Source: Candidatus Brachybacter algidus (lineage in GTDB: Bacteria > Bacteroidota > Bacteroidia > Chitinophagales > Saprospiraceae). From it: a DNA stretch of 64,000 bases. Below the pieces are notes generated by a model. It worked only from the letters and a program-made list of their open reading frames with translations. It ran no database searches and was not told the DNA's origin. Of the stretch, positions 29,545 through 37,592 are shown one piece after another. The stretch's first letter is position 1. Every line of letters starts with the position of its first letter. The translations under genes and the position numbers were made by a program. The stretch is from NCBI GenBank assembly GCA_016711705.1, contig JADJSK010000005.1:62001-126000 (forward strand), given 5' to 3'.

Positions 29545-30839
29545 GCGCGCTCCTTTAGTCTGGGATCGACAATCCTCGTGAAAAAAATACCAATCTTATT
29601 GAAAACAATACTTACAATAACAATAAATCCAACGATCAATAGAAGTGAACTAAGGTCTCTATTCATGACACATTGCAATGTTAATCTGCCGATACCTCCA
29701 ATTGCAAAAATGTTTTCAATTAAGACCAAGCCACTCAAAAGCGCAGGAAGCAACATGGCGAAATAAATGACCATTGGAATTGCAACATTACGCAGAATGT
29801 GTCTTTTATAAATCTTACGTTCAGAAAGACCTTTCGATCTTAACGTCGTAATATATGGATTTGTCATCTCGCTATTCATTCCTCCTATCCATCGCAAGGC
29901 TATACCGGCACTCAATGGAATGGCAATAATTATGGCAGGTAATATCATATAAGCACTTTGATTGACTAACAAACTCAAAAAAGAACTATCTGAGCTTAAC
30001 ATCAAAAATGCTCCGGGACCGGGAAATAAGTTTAAAAGCGGACTATAATAAGATGAAGTTAAAAACTGGACTGCTAAAATTGCTAGGCAAAATACCGGAA
30101 AAACATAAAAAAGCTGAAGTTTGAAATTGATTATCTTTTGCCACATTCCGGAGCAATTCATATAAATTAAAGCAATTAATGTTCCTCCTATTACCGAAAA
30201 TAAAAAAGCAAATAAACTAAGGATGGCTGAGAGTTTTAATGCAGGTCTAAAGACCGATAAGCGTTCTCCATCAAAGGTATTGAACATAGTTTGATGAAAC
30301 TCATTTTTCTTGCCCCAATAATGAATCTCCGGAAACCAATCCGAAAATTTTAATGGCCGAACTTTACTGACCAACTGAAGCATTTGTGCTCCCAACTGTT
30401 TTACACCATCATTAGTCGGACTTATTAATTCACTAACCCTTTGTTTTACAACATTTAAATCATCAATATACCTTAACGATTCATTACTTCCCTGACCATC
30501 AATATTACTTAATCGGGTGACATAATCCTGCCACTTCATCCAATCCTCATATGACATTCCATTACGCATGAGAGCTATCCCGGTCTTTTTAAGTTGAGAA
30601 GGAGCTATCAGTGACAATTTTGCATCATACCAGGATGGAGTCAAAGAAAAATAAAAAGCGGGTTGTTGAGTTTTGAATAATACGCTGGAGGAAGCAGTAA
30701 CTTCAATCATCTCCTCCTTTCTTACGACTATCGAGAGAAAGTAAAGAGTGAGTATAGTTAAAGTTACCTTTAGCACTACCTTAAAGAATGACAGCAATGC
30801 TTTGAGACTATACCTGATGAGACCAGCTTTCACGTTCAA
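29541..30839 (-). CDS. Peptide/oligopeptide ABC transporter permease, OppB/DppB-like, with long periplasmic insert
   Basis: A 432-residue permease. The first membrane helix is at about 18-38; then about 170 mostly polar residues (40-210) before the permease core (about 215-430). In usual OppB/DppB proteins of 305-340 residues this loop is much shorter. The core has the coupling loop TLRSKGLSERKIYKRHILRN and a C-terminal LIENIFAIGGIGRLTL, typical OppB text. It sits 17 bp downstream of the substrate-binding gene and overlaps the oppC-like gene by 4 bp. Confidence 0.88.
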   Translation of the reverse strand: MNVKAGLIRYSLKALLSFFKVVLKVTLTILTLYFLSIVVRKEEMIEVTASSSVLFKTQQPAFYFSLTPSWYDAKLSLIAPSQLKKTGIALMRNGMSYEDWMKWQDYVTRLSNIDGQGSNESLRYIDDLNVVKQRVSELISPTNDGVKQLGAQMLQLVSKVRPLKFSDWFPEIHYWGKKNEFHQTMFNTFDGERLSVFRPALKLSAILSLFAFLFSVIGGTLIALIYMNCSGMWQKIINFKLQLFYVFPVFCLAILAVQFLTSSYYSPLLNLFPGPGAFLMLSSDSSFLSLLVNQSAYMILPAIIIAIPLSAGIALRWIGGMNSEMTNPYITTLRSKGLSERKIYKRHILRNVAIPMVIYFAMLLPALLSGLVLIENIFAIGGIGRLTLQCVMNRDLSSLLLIVGFIVIVSIVFNKIGIFFTRIVDPRLKERA

Positions 30840-30856
30840 TATATTTGGTCAGGTAT

Positions 30857-32584
30857 TCAATGCATCGTATTTTCAAAATAACCTGGCCTTTTAACTGAAA
30901 ACACAGGATTCAAATCCTTTCGAACTATGATCCTGTTTTTAGGAGTAAAAAGAAATATTACAGGATAATGCGAAATAATAGCTCTCTGAAAATTTTGGTA
31001 AAGTGTAGTTCGCTCCTTATTTGATTTTACAGTTCTAATTGACTCCGTAATTCTATCCACAAGTGGATTTGAAAAATTACAATAATTACTCCCTTTACCA
31101 AATGCGTTAGCTGAATTCCATGCGAGATAAGGATCATCCAATCCTGGAAATTGTTTTACAGCGAGATTGGCCATATCATAATTACCAGATTTTATGCGCT
31201 CAAGAATCTTCGGAAAATCCATTACTTCTAACTTAATTTCGATGCCTATTTTTCGAGCTTCTTCACTAAATAATCCGGCGATGTCTTTTCCAAGTTGCTT
31301 TCCTGTGGTCAGCAGGGAGAAAGACATTCTATAGGTCTTGCCATCTTTCACAAATTGTCTTATGCCGTCTTTTCCTTTTTTTGAATAACCATTTTGATCC
31401 AGAATAGCAGCAGACATTTCAGGATTATATACAACAGGTTTTAAATTATTTACTGCATATGGTTTTTGTGAAAGTATTGGACTAAATACCTTAGTGGCCT
31501 CCCCCCCCATAAGAGATTGAATCAACTGATCTACATTTACTAATTGGGCCAGCGCTTTTCTAACATTTACATCCTGGAGTATGATTCCATTATTGTTCAT
31601 ACCAATATATAAATACTGAAGCACATCCGGAGTTGCTATTTCATAATGACTTGCAAGATTTGGATCATTTTTGATCTGATCCACGCTTTCTTCAGGTACA
31701 TCTGATAAGATATCAATTTGTCCTGCCTTTAGCGCCGCCATGGCAGTAGATTCTTCAGGTAAGATCAGGTAATTGATTGTCTTAGGGAATGCTTGCAGTT
31801 CAGTTCGTTTTTTCCCTTCCTTATCTCCCCAATAGTTTTTATTTTTAATCAAAGTCAAGCGCTGTCCCGGCATCCATTCTGAGATACTATAAGCTCCGCA
31901 GCCAATGATATTTTTGAAATCTTTATTTTGTACAAGTGCATTTTCTGCGATTGTCTTAAATATCGTTGAATCTGCTGTTGTCTTGAGAGAATCACCATGC
32001 TCCACAAGAGAGGAATAATCATAATTGCTCATACTATTTTTGGAGTCGAATATATGTGCAGGCAAAATAGGTAGGTTTGTAAAAGCCTCAAGATCAAGAT
32101 GATACTTGCCATTGAAAACTATCTTGAAAGACTTTCCTGCAGGGTCTGCTGAAGATAAAGACACAATATTTTTAACGGTTGATTCGATAGAACCAAATTC
32201 TGAATAAGGGTTAGCGATCAGTTTCAAGGTAAATAAAACATCGTTGGCTGTAACTGGTTTTCCATCACTCCATATTGCATCCTTAAGGATCCTCATATCA
32301 TAAGTCTCGCCTAAGGTATCAATGCGCGGTTCAGGTATCTCCTCTAACAATACAGGCTCCAAAACGAGTGTTTCGGGATTAAAATCTGCCAAAGGCAAAT
32401 ATACCTTTGAACTAATTTGTCCCGCCACTGCAGTTTTAGAAGTGAGCGGAAATAAACCATCAGGGCCTTCATTAATCCTAACATTTATAATGTCAATAGA
32501 AGTTTTGGTGTCACTTTTACAACCAACTGAAAACATTAGCAGGGCAACAGAAATAGTATAATAAAATGCTTTAATAAACTGCAT
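30857..32584 (-). CDS. ABC transporter substrate-binding lipoprotein, family 5 (OppA/DppA-like)
   Basis: A 575-residue protein, first in the operon with the two permeases. The signal sequence ends in lipobox MFSVGCKS (Cys about 22). The SBP family 5 pattern is clear: DAIWSDGKPVTANDVLFTLK, GCGAYSISEWMPGQRLTLIK for the nickel/peptide-binding motif region, DVNVRKALAQLVNVDQLIQ and YDMANLAVKQFPGLDDPY. It probably binds peptides in the periplasm and delivers them to the permeases. A 7-bp tandem repeat lies 60-220 bp upstream of the start. Confidence 0.92.
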   Translation of the reverse strand: MQFIKAFYYTISVALLMFSVGCKSDTKTSIDIINVRINEGPDGLFPLTSKTAVAGQISSKVYLPLADFNPETLVLEPVLLEEIPEPRIDTLGETYDMRILKDAIWSDGKPVTANDVLFTLKLIANPYSEFGSIESTVKNIVSLSSADPAGKSFKIVFNGKYHLDLEAFTNLPILPAHIFDSKNSMSNYDYSSLVEHGDSLKTTADSTIFKTIAENALVQNKDFKNIIGCGAYSISEWMPGQRLTLIKNKNYWGDKEGKKRTELQAFPKTINYLILPEESTAMAALKAGQIDILSDVPEESVDQIKNDPNLASHYEIATPDVLQYLYIGMNNNGIILQDVNVRKALAQLVNVDQLIQSLMGGEATKVFSPILSQKPYAVNNLKPVVYNPEMSAAILDQNGYSKKGKDGIRQFVKDGKTYRMSFSLLTTGKQLGKDIAGLFSEEARKIGIEIKLEVMDFPKILERIKSGNYDMANLAVKQFPGLDDPYLAWNSANAFGKGSNYCNFSNPLVDRITESIRTVKSNKERTTLYQNFQRAIISHYPVIFLFTPKNRIIVRKDLNPVFSVKRPGYFENTMH

Positions 32585-32649
32585 AGAAATTAGATTAACA
32601 TATGGTGAAGATAATAAATAGAAATCATACGAGAAGAAGATGTTGATCA

Positions 32650-32803
32650 GTGGTCAGGAATCAGGGCTCAATGGTCAGTAATCAGTGGTCAGTGATCAGT
32701 AATCAGTAATCAGTAATCAGTAATCAGTAATCAGTAATCAGTAATCAGTAATCAGTAATCAGTAATCAGTAATCAGTAATCAGTAATCAGTAATCAGTAA
32801 TCA
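32650..32803. repeat. 7-bp tandem repeat CAGTAAT, about 15 perfect copies plus degenerate ones
   Basis: Perfect CAGTAAT units run from about 32694 to 32803, preceded by degenerate GGTCAGTGATCAGT words from 32645. The block lies upstream of the binding-protein gene start (32584). The rest of 32585-33011 has no gene that I can see. Confidence 0.92.
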
Positions 32804-33011
32804 AAAAGTCAAGCATAGCCAATTGAGTTCCTTCTGTGAGATAATTCTAACTTTTTATAGTCCTTATTTTGAAAAACTAACCTCATTTTCGCAACGGAGC
32901 TATCAACCATCACTATATTCCATAAGCCATAGAAATAGGCTTTAAGTTATGAAATAGATCGAACAGTAACGCCCATTCTCATCTTCATTTTCAATTTTCA
33001 ATTTTTTTTAC

Positions 33012-33659
33012 CTACTTAACGCCCAACCCAATTAAATAAAATGACAAAATTTTCACAAGATCATTTATTTCAGGTGTGGAGGGGCCATATAGATCGAGGA
33101 TTCTTTGTGGCAAACTATTAGATTCTATATTAAGTTTGACTTCAGCCTCTGGAGAATTTTTCACTCGGATAAGATAGGAAGTATCATTTTTTAAAGTATA
33201 GCTGGCGAGTGCCTCTTTATCATTTGGACTAATGAGTTGACCATCACCTTTGATAGTGCCGAATGGTTTTTTATTGACAAAAATATCTACATGGTCCTTT
33301 TTGAGGATGTAGACATATTGCTCTTTTTGTGTAGCAACACCAATGACACCAGTTTTTAATTCGTTGGTATGAAAGATTGATTTGAAAGCGATAAATGGTT
33401 CATGATAAATAGAAAGTAATATCCCTTCAGTCGGTTGACTAAAAAAGGAACGATTCTTTTCCCTTTGTTTATTGCCGGAAAGTAATTCCAATTCATCATC
33501 ACCGAAATCTACAAGATATGGCTGCTGGCTTAATAAATAATCTTGCACCAAGCCAGAATTTTTCTGATATCTTTTACCCTCAGGTTGAAATGTGAAATAT
33601 CCCTTCGAGTAAACTGAATATCCCAAAAAGGCAATAAGACCGAGAACGAGAATAGACAT
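33012..33659 (-). CDS. Hypothetical membrane-anchored protein
   Basis: About 215 residues from the ATG at 33659; an upstream TTG in frame adds nothing useful. One N-terminal membrane helix (about 2-19, ILVLGLIAFLGYSVYS) is followed by a soluble domain, probably periplasmic, rich in beta strands (VGVATQKEQYVYILKKDHVD, IFVNKKPFGTIKG) with two short hydrophobic ends. No recognised domain or catalytic motif. Stands alone between simple repeats and the YdeI-like gene. Confidence 0.6.
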   Translation of the reverse strand: MSILVLGLIAFLGYSVYSKGYFTFQPEGKRYQKNSGLVQDYLLSQQPYLVDFGDDELELLSGNKQREKNRSFFSQPTEGILLSIYHEPFIAFKSIFHTNELKTGVIGVATQKEQYVYILKKDHVDIFVNKKPFGTIKGDGQLISPNDKEALASYTLKNDTSYLIRVKNSPEAEVKLNIESNSLPQRILDLYGPSTPEINDLVKILSFYLIGLGVK

Positions 33660-33834
33660 AGTCAAGTATTTTTATAAGGCAAATATATATAATTTGAAAG
33701 AATGTCGGAAAATGAAAGATTTTTTAGAGGGCCAAATAAGCAGATTATAATCTTAATAGTATGGCAGATATTTGAGAAATCTTTCAAAAACCATCCAAAT
33801 TAAATTTTAAAATTTCGCTTTAGGATTTCTCCCT

Positions 33835-34416
33835 TCAATACTCATTATAACCCTTACCCTCAAAGATTTTCTTTTTACTTTTTTCTATTCTAGATATGCG
33901 GGTTGAGGATTGCTTAGCTGAAGCAAAATAAAAAATCCAAGAGCGCTGACGACCGGGAGTCAAGGCCTTAAAAGCCTTGTCGAATAACAGATCTTTTTCA
34001 AATTCTTCAGTCAACTCCTTTGTAAATTCAGGCTTGCTTTTTTCAATTTTTTCTTCTTTTTTTCCTGAATTTTCAACTTCTATCGCCTCACGAATTATTG
34101 ATGAGAGCTTATTTACTGAATTATAAATATCTTGAACCTCTGTGAAACGAGCTTGCCTTCCAACTCTAGTATTTTCACTAGTTTTAACAAGAATATTGTC
34201 TTTATCTTTTAGCAAATACCCTTTCATAAACAACAGTGCACAATAATCTTTAAATGGCTGAATCACTGCGATATTTTTACCGGCCAACGTGTAGCATGGC
34301 TTGCTCCATTTAACTTCCTCCTCCAAACCACAATCAAGCAGAATAGACCTCAATGCCTCCATTTCTGCGCGCCATTGTTTAGACTCGCTTATAAAAATAC
34401 TTACTTTGGAATTCAT
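33835..34416 (-). CDS. YdeI/DUF1801-family protein
   Basis: About 193 residues from the ATG at 34416 (an upstream TTG lies inside the adjoining repeat and is less likely). The N-terminal DUF1801 domain (about 1-105) has VKWSKPCYTLAGKNIAVIQ and DYCALLFMKGYLLKD. The C-terminal YdeI/OmpD-associated segment (about 128-190) has FDKAFKALTPGRQRSWIFYF and SAKQSSTRISRIEK. The domain pair is well known in Bacteroidota; its role is not established. A MITE-like repeat begins 16 bp upstream of the start. Confidence 0.88.
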   Translation of the reverse strand: MNSKVSIFISESKQWRAEMEALRSILLDCGLEEEVKWSKPCYTLAGKNIAVIQPFKDYCALLFMKGYLLKDKDNILVKTSENTRVGRQARFTEVQDIYNSVNKLSSIIREAIEVENSGKKEEKIEKSKPEFTKELTEEFEKDLLFDKAFKALTPGRQRSWIFYFASAKQSSTRISRIEKSKKKIFEGKGYNEY

Positions 34417-34431
34417 TTCAATTAAATTACT

Positions 34432-34668
34432 CAAATTTCGATGATCAAATTAGCCTAAATTTAAGGAAAATTAGAATCTTAATAAAATGTTAGATGCTAG
34501 AAGCTTGTCCGCCGAACAAGGCGGGGTAGATTTTAGCTGGCTTTTCATCAATTAATGGGAATTTTTATCTTATAAATCAAATAAGAGGAAAAATATTAAT
34601 CAATTAACTAATTACCATCTACCTTCTAACATCAGCCATCTACCATCGTTTATCAACTGCCGAAACAT
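34432..34668 (+). repeat. MITE-like element, copy C
   Basis: Same orientation as copy A. Left end AAATTTCGATGATCAAATT at about 34434, right end CAACTGCCGAAACATGAATT to about 34672. Shared internal parts: AATGTTAGATGCTAGAAGC, CCGCC-GAACAA-GGCGG and TAACATCAGCCATCTACC. Like copy A it ends 16-18 bp before the start codon of a minus-strand gene. Confidence 0.8.
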
Positions 34669-34694
34669 GAATTAAATTAAATTCATATTCTAAA

Positions 34695-35261
34695 TTAAAC
34701 CTTCAAAACTCCACGAAAGCCTCTGACAGTATAATAGGATTCTGCCCCATTGTGGTAGGTGAATACTGTATCGTATCGCCGATCACAAAATAATGCTCCA
34801 CCCAGTCTTCTGATTTCAGGCGGAGTCACTACCCAACTTGATGTCTTCAAGTCGAAACTACCCAACTCTTGCAGCGATCTATATTCTGCCTCTGTCAACA
34901 AATCAATACCCATTGCTGCCGCCATGTCCAAAGCACTATCTCTTGGTTTATTTTCTTTTCTGGAATCAAGCGCCTTCCTGTCATAACAAATGCTTCTTCT
35001 ATCTTTAGGGCTTTCCGGCGAACAGTCAAAGAAAATATATTCATGAGAAGTTTCATCCATTCCAACCACATCCGGTTCTCCACCTGTTAGTTCCATCTCA
35101 TGTAATGACCAAAGTTTTGATGGCTTTGTTTCCAATTTTGCTTGAACATCTGCCCAGTTAATTCCCTTATGACGATCTATGTTTTTTTCAAAACGGCTTT
35201 GCAGCACTTTAAGTATATCTCGCTTTTGATCGTTGCTTAATTCCCTGCTAACTTTGTCCAT
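34695..35261 (-). CDS. DUF4256 family protein
   Basis: A 188-residue cytoplasmic protein matching DUF4256: an N-terminal helix (LQSRFEKNIDRHKGINW), WSLHEMELTGGEPDVVG, YIFFDCSPESPKDRRSICYDRKAL and the closing SWVVTPPEIRRLGGALFCDRRYD block, with YHNGAESYYTVRGFRG at the end. Complete at the usual family length. Function unknown. It is transcribed away from the trp operon, with about 130 bp between its start and the trp leader peptide. Confidence 0.9.
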   Translation of the reverse strand: MDKVSRELSNDQKRDILKVLQSRFEKNIDRHKGINWADVQAKLETKPSKLWSLHEMELTGGEPDVVGMDETSHEYIFFDCSPESPKDRRSICYDRKALDSRKENKPRDSALDMAAAMGIDLLTEAEYRSLQELGSFDLKTSSWVVTPPEIRRLGGALFCDRRYDTVFTYHNGAESYYTVRGFRGVLKV

Positions 35262-35368
35262 TTATATATTTATAACTTAAAATTAATCATTTATTTGGCT
35301 TTAGAAACTTAAATAAGTGCTTTAAAAATTCAAAGATTTATTTTTTTACCATAATTTAAATTAAAAAC

Positions 35369-35376
35369 TATCTTTA
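35369..35376 (+). promoter_or_regulatory. Possible -7 box of the trp operon
   Basis: TATCTTTA, one mismatch from TAnnTTTG, 17 bp before the leader-peptide ATG. No -33 box is convincing. If used, the transcript starts about 10 bases before the leader peptide. Confidence 0.35.
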
Positions 35377-35393
35377 CCACGAAATTGAGTCTA

Positions 35394-35465
35394 ATGAAAC
35401 ATTCTATTCTTCTAAATATATGGTGGCGTCCAACCTGGCAAGGCATGGACAGCGATTTATATTGA
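35394..35465 (+). CDS. trpL: trp operon leader peptide
   Basis: A 23-codon frame, ATG at 35394 to TGA at 35463. It reads MKHSILLNIWWRPTWQGM then DSDLY, with Trp codons at 35421, 35424 and 35436. Three Trp in 23 residues, placed directly before a pair of competing hairpins and the trpE gene, is the standard design of an attenuation leader peptide. The peptide itself is expected to have no other role. Ribosome stalling on the Trp codons would leave 35442 onward free to pair downstream. Confidence 0.88.
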   Translation: MKHSILLNIWWRPTWQGMDSDLY

Positions 35466-35528
35466 AAGAATCATAGAAAGTTAAAATAATATTAAACCGA
35501 CTGCTGTACATGCCAGTCGGTTTTTTTT
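35442..35528 (+). promoter_or_regulatory. trp attenuator (antiterminator and terminator)
   Basis: Terminator: AAACCGACTG (35494-35503) pairs with CAGTCGGTTT (35514-35523), 10-bp stem with a 10-base loop, then T to 35528. Antiterminator: GGCATGGACAGCG (35442-35454) pairs with 35502-35514 with one mismatch and one G-U. The second arm uses the terminator loop plus bases from both stem arms, so the two structures exclude each other. The antiterminator 5' arm lies in the leader peptide codons just after the last Trp codon. Confidence 0.85.
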
Positions 35529-35555
35529 ATGCCTATTCCACTCTAAAATATTAAA

Positions 35556-36968
35556 ATGTCAAATACTATATACCACTTTGAAAAGAAAATCCTTTCTGAC
35601 GCCCACACTCCTGTGAGTGTGTATCTCAAGATGCGCGATCTGTACCCTAGCTGCATTCTGCTGGAAAGCTCAGATTATTATGGCAATGAAAAAAACTACT
35701 CTTATATCTGTTTCCAACCCTTATGTGGCATAAGTGTGCAAAATGGAGAGATCGTTTATCTGAATGAGGAATTACCATATTCTGAAAAGCAGACCACTCC
35801 CAATGCTGAGGTCCTGGAAGAGGTCAATCAGTACTTAACATCATTTCATTTCATCAAAGCACAAAGACCTGCCACCCAAGGTCGCTTCTTTGGTCACTTT
35901 AATTATGATGCAGTTCAGTATTTCGATTCTATGACGCTTACTGCTGCAGATGATAAAATAGATATTCCTGACATCAGACTATATGCGTATAAGTTTGTAA
36001 TCGTATTTGATCATTATCATCATGCTATTTATTTGACGCAACATAATTTTTCTGAAGCAGCTGAAGACGAATTGATACATATAGAGTCATCACTCAGGAT
36101 CAATTATTTTAATAATTTCAGATTCAAAGTTTCCGGGGAGGAACGAACCAGTTGCAATGACCAGGAATATATGGACATAGTAAATCTAGGCATAGATCAT
36201 TGTCGCAGGGGCGATACCTTCCAGATTGTCTTATCAAGAGCATTTGAAATTGATTTTAAAGGAGATGATTTTAATGTTTACAGGGCTTTGAGAATGGTCA
36301 ATCCTTCACCTTATCTATTTTATTTTGACTACGGCGATTACAGGTTGTTTGGGTCCTCCCCTGAGGCACAAATTAAGGTCAATGAAGGAAGAGCCATTAT
36401 TCATCCTATAGCTGGTACAGCTAGTAGAACCGGTGTTCCAGAAGAAGATAATGCGGCACTCATTGCTTTGAAAAATGATGCAAAGGAAAATGCAGAACAT
36501 GTGATGCTGGTAGATCTGGCGCGCAATGATCTAAGTAAATCTTTCAAGGAGGTGAGCGTATCTTACTATAAAAATATTCAAGAATTCTCTCATGTCATCC
36601 ATATGGTTTCTGAAGTGGTTGGTGAAAAAATGACGCATGATAATTCGTTAAAAGTACTCGCTGAAACATTTCCAGCCGGAACACTCTCAGGAGCACCAAA
36701 ATATAAAGCAATTCAACTCATAGATAAATTAGAACATTCAGACCGTTCTTTTTATGGAGGTTGCGTTGGTTATATTCAGCCGCAAGGAGAAACAAATCAA
36801 GCTATCATGATCAGATCATTCCTTAGCAAAGGGCATACATTGCACTACAGGGCTGGAGCCGGCATCACCGTTAATTCAATACCTTTGAATGAATTAAATG
36901 AAGTCAGTCATAAGTTGCGCGGACTGAGGACAGCTATTCAATTAGCTCAGGAAACATCAACCAACTAG
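35556..36968 (+). CDS. trpE: Anthranilate synthase component I
   Basis: Makes anthranilate from chorismate with ammonia supplied by TrpG. 470 residues. The Trp feedback-site motif LLESS is at residues 35-39. The chorismate-binding domain (about 195-465) has RGDTFQIVLSRAFEIDF, FGSSPEAQIKV, HPIAGTASRTG, LVDLARNDL, VVGEKMTHDNSLKVLAETFP with AGTLSGAPK, and YGGCVGYIQPQGETNQAIMI. First gene of the trp operon, downstream of the attenuator; trpG starts 2 bp after its stop. Confidence 0.96.
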   Translation: MSNTIYHFEKKILSDAHTPVSVYLKMRDLYPSCILLESSDYYGNEKNYSYICFQPLCGISVQNGEIVYLNEELPYSEKQTTPNAEVLEEVNQYLTSFHFIKAQRPATQGRFFGHFNYDAVQYFDSMTLTAADDKIDIPDIRLYAYKFVIVFDHYHHAIYLTQHNFSEAAEDELIHIESSLRINYFNNFRFKVSGEERTSCNDQEYMDIVNLGIDHCRRGDTFQIVLSRAFEIDFKGDDFNVYRALRMVNPSPYLFYFDYGDYRLFGSSPEAQIKVNEGRAIIHPIAGTASRTGVPEEDNAALIALKNDAKENAEHVMLVDLARNDLSKSFKEVSVSYYKNIQEFSHVIHMVSEVVGEKMTHDNSLKVLAETFPAGTLSGAPKYKAIQLIDKLEHSDRSFYGGCVGYIQPQGETNQAIMIRSFLSKGHTLHYRAGAGITVNSIPLNELNEVSHKLRGLRTAIQLAQETSTN

Positions 36969-36970
36969 CT

Positions 36971-37591
36971 ATGTCACAACTAACAAATAGTGCATTAAAT
37001 GCAACTAACATAAAAACGAATAAAATGAACATAGTCATTATTGATAATTATGACAGCTTTACCTACAATCTCGCTTCACTCGTTGAGGTCGTCGCAGGAT
37101 GTAAACCTGTCGTCTTGCGCAATGATCAGTTTGAATTAGGCGACCTTGACCAATTTGATAAGATCGTACTTTCTCCAGGTCCGGGAATCCCGGAAGAAGC
37201 AGGACTTTTACTTGATGTAATAAAGCATTATGCCTCTTCCAAAAGCATATTAGGGGTTTGTCTCGGACATCAAGCTATAGGGGAAGCATTTGGCGGAAAA
37301 TTAATTAATATTTCAAAGGTGTTTCACGGCATTGCCACACCGATAGAACATAAAGGTACAGATGATTTATTTGAAGGTCTGCCATCGCGATTCGAAGTAG
37401 GTAGATACCATTCCTGGATCATAGATCCTGAAAGTTTGCCTGTCGACCTTAGCGTCACTGCCGTTGATGATGAAGGGCTCATCATGGCCATCAGTCATAA
37501 CTCATTAGATATAAAAGGCGTACAATTTCATCCTGAAAGCATTCTGACACGAGATGGAAAAAAAATAATTCAAAACTGGATAAAAATATAA
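36971..37591 (+). CDS. trpG: Anthranilate synthase component II (glutamine amidotransferase)
   Basis: Class I glutamine amidotransferase that supplies ammonia to TrpE. The core begins NIVIIDNYDSFTYNLASLVE. The nucleophile Cys is in LGVCLGHQAIG (C97 from the first ATG) and the His/Glu pair in GVQFHPESILTRDG. LSPGPGIPEEAG is the family PGPG loop. The start is ambiguous: ATG at 36971, 2 bp after trpE, adds 18 residues before the conserved Met at 37025, where most homologues start. trpD follows one base after the stop. Confidence 0.95.
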   Translation: MSQLTNSALNATNIKTNKMNIVIIDNYDSFTYNLASLVEVVAGCKPVVLRNDQFELGDLDQFDKIVLSPGPGIPEEAGLLLDVIKHYASSKSILGVCLGHQAIGEAFGGKLINISKVFHGIATPIEHKGTDDLFEGLPSRFEVGRYHSWIIDPESLPVDLSVTAVDDEGLIMAISHNSLDIKGVQFHPESILTRDGKKIIQNWIKI

Positions 37592-37592
37592 C

